Made by a program: the position numbers and the translations under genes
Origin: Sediminicola sp.
Lineage (GTDB): Bacteria > Bacteroidota > Bacteroidia > Flavobacteriales > Flavobacteriaceae
Length of the DNA: 64,000 nt
Assembly (NCBI GenBank): GCA_024643325.1
Contig: JAHEND010000006.1
Span: 20,090 to 84,089 of the forward strand
Reading direction: 5' to 3'
Part shown: in pieces, positions 62,547 through 64,000 of the stretch
Numbering within the stretch: the first letter of the stretch is position 1
Layout of the letters: each line of letters opens with the position of its first letter
The notes under the pieces: model-generated
Database searches by the model: none
Told to the model about the DNA's origin: nothing
The model's input: the letters and a program-made list of their open reading frames with translations, nothing else

Positions 62547-63596
62547 ATGAACAAAAGAATAGACACTATTATTGTTGGTTTAGGATTGGCTGGTTTGGCT
62601 TATGCAGAACATTTACTGGTTAGGGGAAAGTCTTTTGTGGTTTTTTCTGACCGTTCTCAACAAGCCTCTATGGTTGCGGGAGGTTTGTATAATCCAGTTA
62701 TTTTAAAACGATTTACAGGAGCTTGGAATGGTGCAGCCCAGTTGAATTATGCACTGCCCTTTTACGAGCGTCTAGAAGGTAAATTGGATTTGAAATTAGA
62801 TTATCAACTGCCTATATTGAGAAGGTTCGCTAGTATTGAAGAGCAGAATCTTTGGTTTCAGGCTTCTGACAAACCAGGATTACAAACGTTTTTATCTTTA
62901 AAGCTCGTTGAAAATAGGAATAAGGGCCTTTCTGTTCCTTACAAATTTGGTGTAGTTGAAGGTACAGGAAGAGTGGCTACCAAAACATTGATTACTGCTT
63001 ATGAGACCTATTTAGAACAACAGGGTCTTTGGCAAAAGGAATCATTTGATTACACACTTTTAGCCCAAGATTCCCAAGGTGTTTCTTATAAAGATTGGCA
63101 GGCGAATAGCGTTGTTTTTGCAGAAGGATATGGGCTAAAGACTAATCCATTTTTTAACTATTTACCTTTAGAGGGAACAAAAGGAGAGGTTATTACAATG
63201 AAGATTTCGGGTTTAAACGAAGGAGCTATTATAAAATCTGGTGTTTTTATTATTCCTTTGGGAGAAGATCTTTACAGAGTAGGCTCTACTTATTTTTGGA
63301 GAGATAAGACTCAGGGCCCCACAGAGGCAGCCAAAACCTTTCTTTTGGAGCGTTTAGAGCGCTTTATGACCTTGCCTTATGAAATTGTATCACATGTATC
63401 TGGAGTAAGGCCTACAGTCTCAGATAGGAGGCCGTTGGTAGGGCAGCACCCAGAGTACAAGAACCTATTTGTGTTAAATGGAATGGGCTCTCGGGGAGTT
63501 TTGACAGCGCCTACAGCTGCGAATGCATTGTCTAGCTATATTTATGACGGAATTGCCATAGATCCAGAGATGGACGTGGCTAGATTTTTGTCTTAA
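62547..63596 (+). CDS. FAD-dependent amino-acid oxidase-like oxidoreductase (DAO family)
   Basis: A 349-residue DAO-family flavoprotein. The FAD loop is GLGLAGLAYAE (11-21). VAGGLYNPVILKRFTGAW (about 44-61) and the C-terminal SGVRPTVSDRRPLVG...LNGMGSRGVLTAP complete the dinucleotide fold, as in glycine or D-amino-acid oxidases and MnmC-type enzymes. The substrate is not readable. It follows gldN in a fixed flavobacterial order but has its own leader after a terminator. It overlaps the C-terminal codons of the convergent DUF983 gene. Confidence 0.85.
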   Translation: MNKRIDTIIVGLGLAGLAYAEHLLVRGKSFVVFSDRSQQASMVAGGLYNPVILKRFTGAWNGAAQLNYALPFYERLEGKLDLKLDYQLPILRRFASIEEQNLWFQASDKPGLQTFLSLKLVENRNKGLSVPYKFGVVEGTGRVATKTLITAYETYLEQQGLWQKESFDYTLLAQDSQGVSYKDWQANSVVFAEGYGLKTNPFFNYLPLEGTKGEVITMKISGLNEGAIIKSGVFIIPLGEDLYRVGSTYFWRDKTQGPTEAAKTFLLERLERFMTLPYEIVSHVSGVRPTVSDRRPLVGQHPEYKNLFVLNGMGSRGVLTAPTAANALSSYIYDGIAIDPEMDVARFLS

Positions 63597-63978
63597 AATC
63601 TTTCACAGCATTGGGGTCGTAATGCATAAATATATTAATCCAAATATTTCTTGAAATTCTAATTATAATTGGATAAAATACAATCATAGTTCCTACAATA
63701 GCTGTAAAGGCTGTTTTTAGAGAACTTCCTATAAATAAATAAGAGATTATAAATGCCGCTACAGCAAATGCTATTCCAACGCCATAACTCACATACATGG
63801 CGCCGTAAAAAAAGGAAGGCTCCATCATATATTTTGCATTACAATGACCACAACGTTCTTGCATTTTAAATATTTTGCTCAAATGATAGGGGTTTTTGTC
63901 CAAATACATGTTTTCTTCTTGGCATCTGGGACAACTTCCTGTTAAAATGCTATTTAGTTTGTTTCCTTTTTTTAACAT
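63580..63978 (-). CDS. DUF983 membrane protein with zinc-finger-like head
   Basis: A 132-residue protein from the ATG at 63978. A TTG two codons upstream (63984) is a weaker choice. The N-terminal zinc-ribbon-like pair C16-P-R-C19 and C43-G-H-C46 is followed by two membrane segments (about 60-80 and 85-106). DUF983 proteins are common in Bacteroidota and have no settled role. It overlaps the FAD oxidoreductase gene end by 17 bases, tail-to-tail. Confidence 0.85.
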   Translation of the reverse strand: MLKKGNKLNSILTGSCPRCQEENMYLDKNPYHLSKIFKMQERCGHCNAKYMMEPSFFYGAMYVSYGVGIAFAVAAFIISYLFIGSSLKTAFTAIVGTMIVFYPIIIRISRNIWINIFMHYDPNAVKDFKTKI

Positions 63979-64000
63979 TTGCAAAATATTTTTGTAAAAA

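Overview
The window is chromosomal DNA of a gliding, rod-shaped marine-type Flavobacteriia (phylum Bacteroidota). The evidence is the gldK-gldL-gldM-gldN type IX secretion/gliding cluster, Bacteroidota-type promoter boxes (TAnnTTTG), weak Shine-Dalgarno signals, low GC, a class II HMG-CoA reductase with a GYDIA-type GHMP kinase, and flavobacterial gene orders such as coaX/lptC/CNNM/ppiD, surE/lpxB/comEC and mreBCD-mrdA-rodA. Most genes are core. No insertion sequence, prophage or CRISPR array was seen.

Layout. 1-1310: arginine biosynthesis (argG, running off the left edge, preceded by a GNAT acyltransferase). 1395-1592: a GC-rich block and a startless reading frame. 1583-10980: an accessory carbohydrate/redox region with three membrane-linked glycosyltransferases, a polyferredoxin plus FAD oxidoreductase pair, a GH113-like mannanase, and a PNP plus TIGR04282 pair. 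11078-13811: a GH32 fructan hydrolase, a DsrE protein and a Dabb lipoprotein. 14009-14081: tRNA-Phe(GAA). 14181-21922: coaX, a beta-barrel protein, a TPR protein, lptC, a CNNM/CBS membrane protein and a PpiD foldase. 21996-24298: mevalonate genes. 24445-28183: DPP IV-type peptidase plus peptide transporter. 28220-31279: a decayed comEC, lpxB, a small membrane protein and surE. 31439-33568: tail-specific protease. 33638-42946: selO, msrA, rodA, mrdA, mreD, mreC, mreB and purH, all leftward. 42992-47057: free-Met-R-sulfoxide reductase, then a rightward heavy-metal-associated cluster (HYC_CC_PP protein, outer-membrane barrel, double HMA protein, NHL lipoprotein, HMA-MauE fusion). 47141-53806: groEL, groES, secG, a hypothetical protein, lptE, a sigma-54 activator and miaB. 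53991-63978: topA, an arginase-fold protein, gldKLMN, a FAD oxidoreductase and a DUF983 protein.

The parts most worth a second look are: the arginase-family protein beside gldK, which has lost three of six metal-ligand positions; the HMA/MauE cluster, which looks like an uncharacterised envelope metal/thiol-redox system; the cluster pairing a CslA-like processive glycosyltransferase with a GH113 mannanase-like enzyme; the arsenosugar-type glycosyltransferase and nucleoside phosphorylase pair without ArsM/ArsS; and the truncated, stop-interrupted comEC. All function calls come from reading motifs and gene order; no database search was run.
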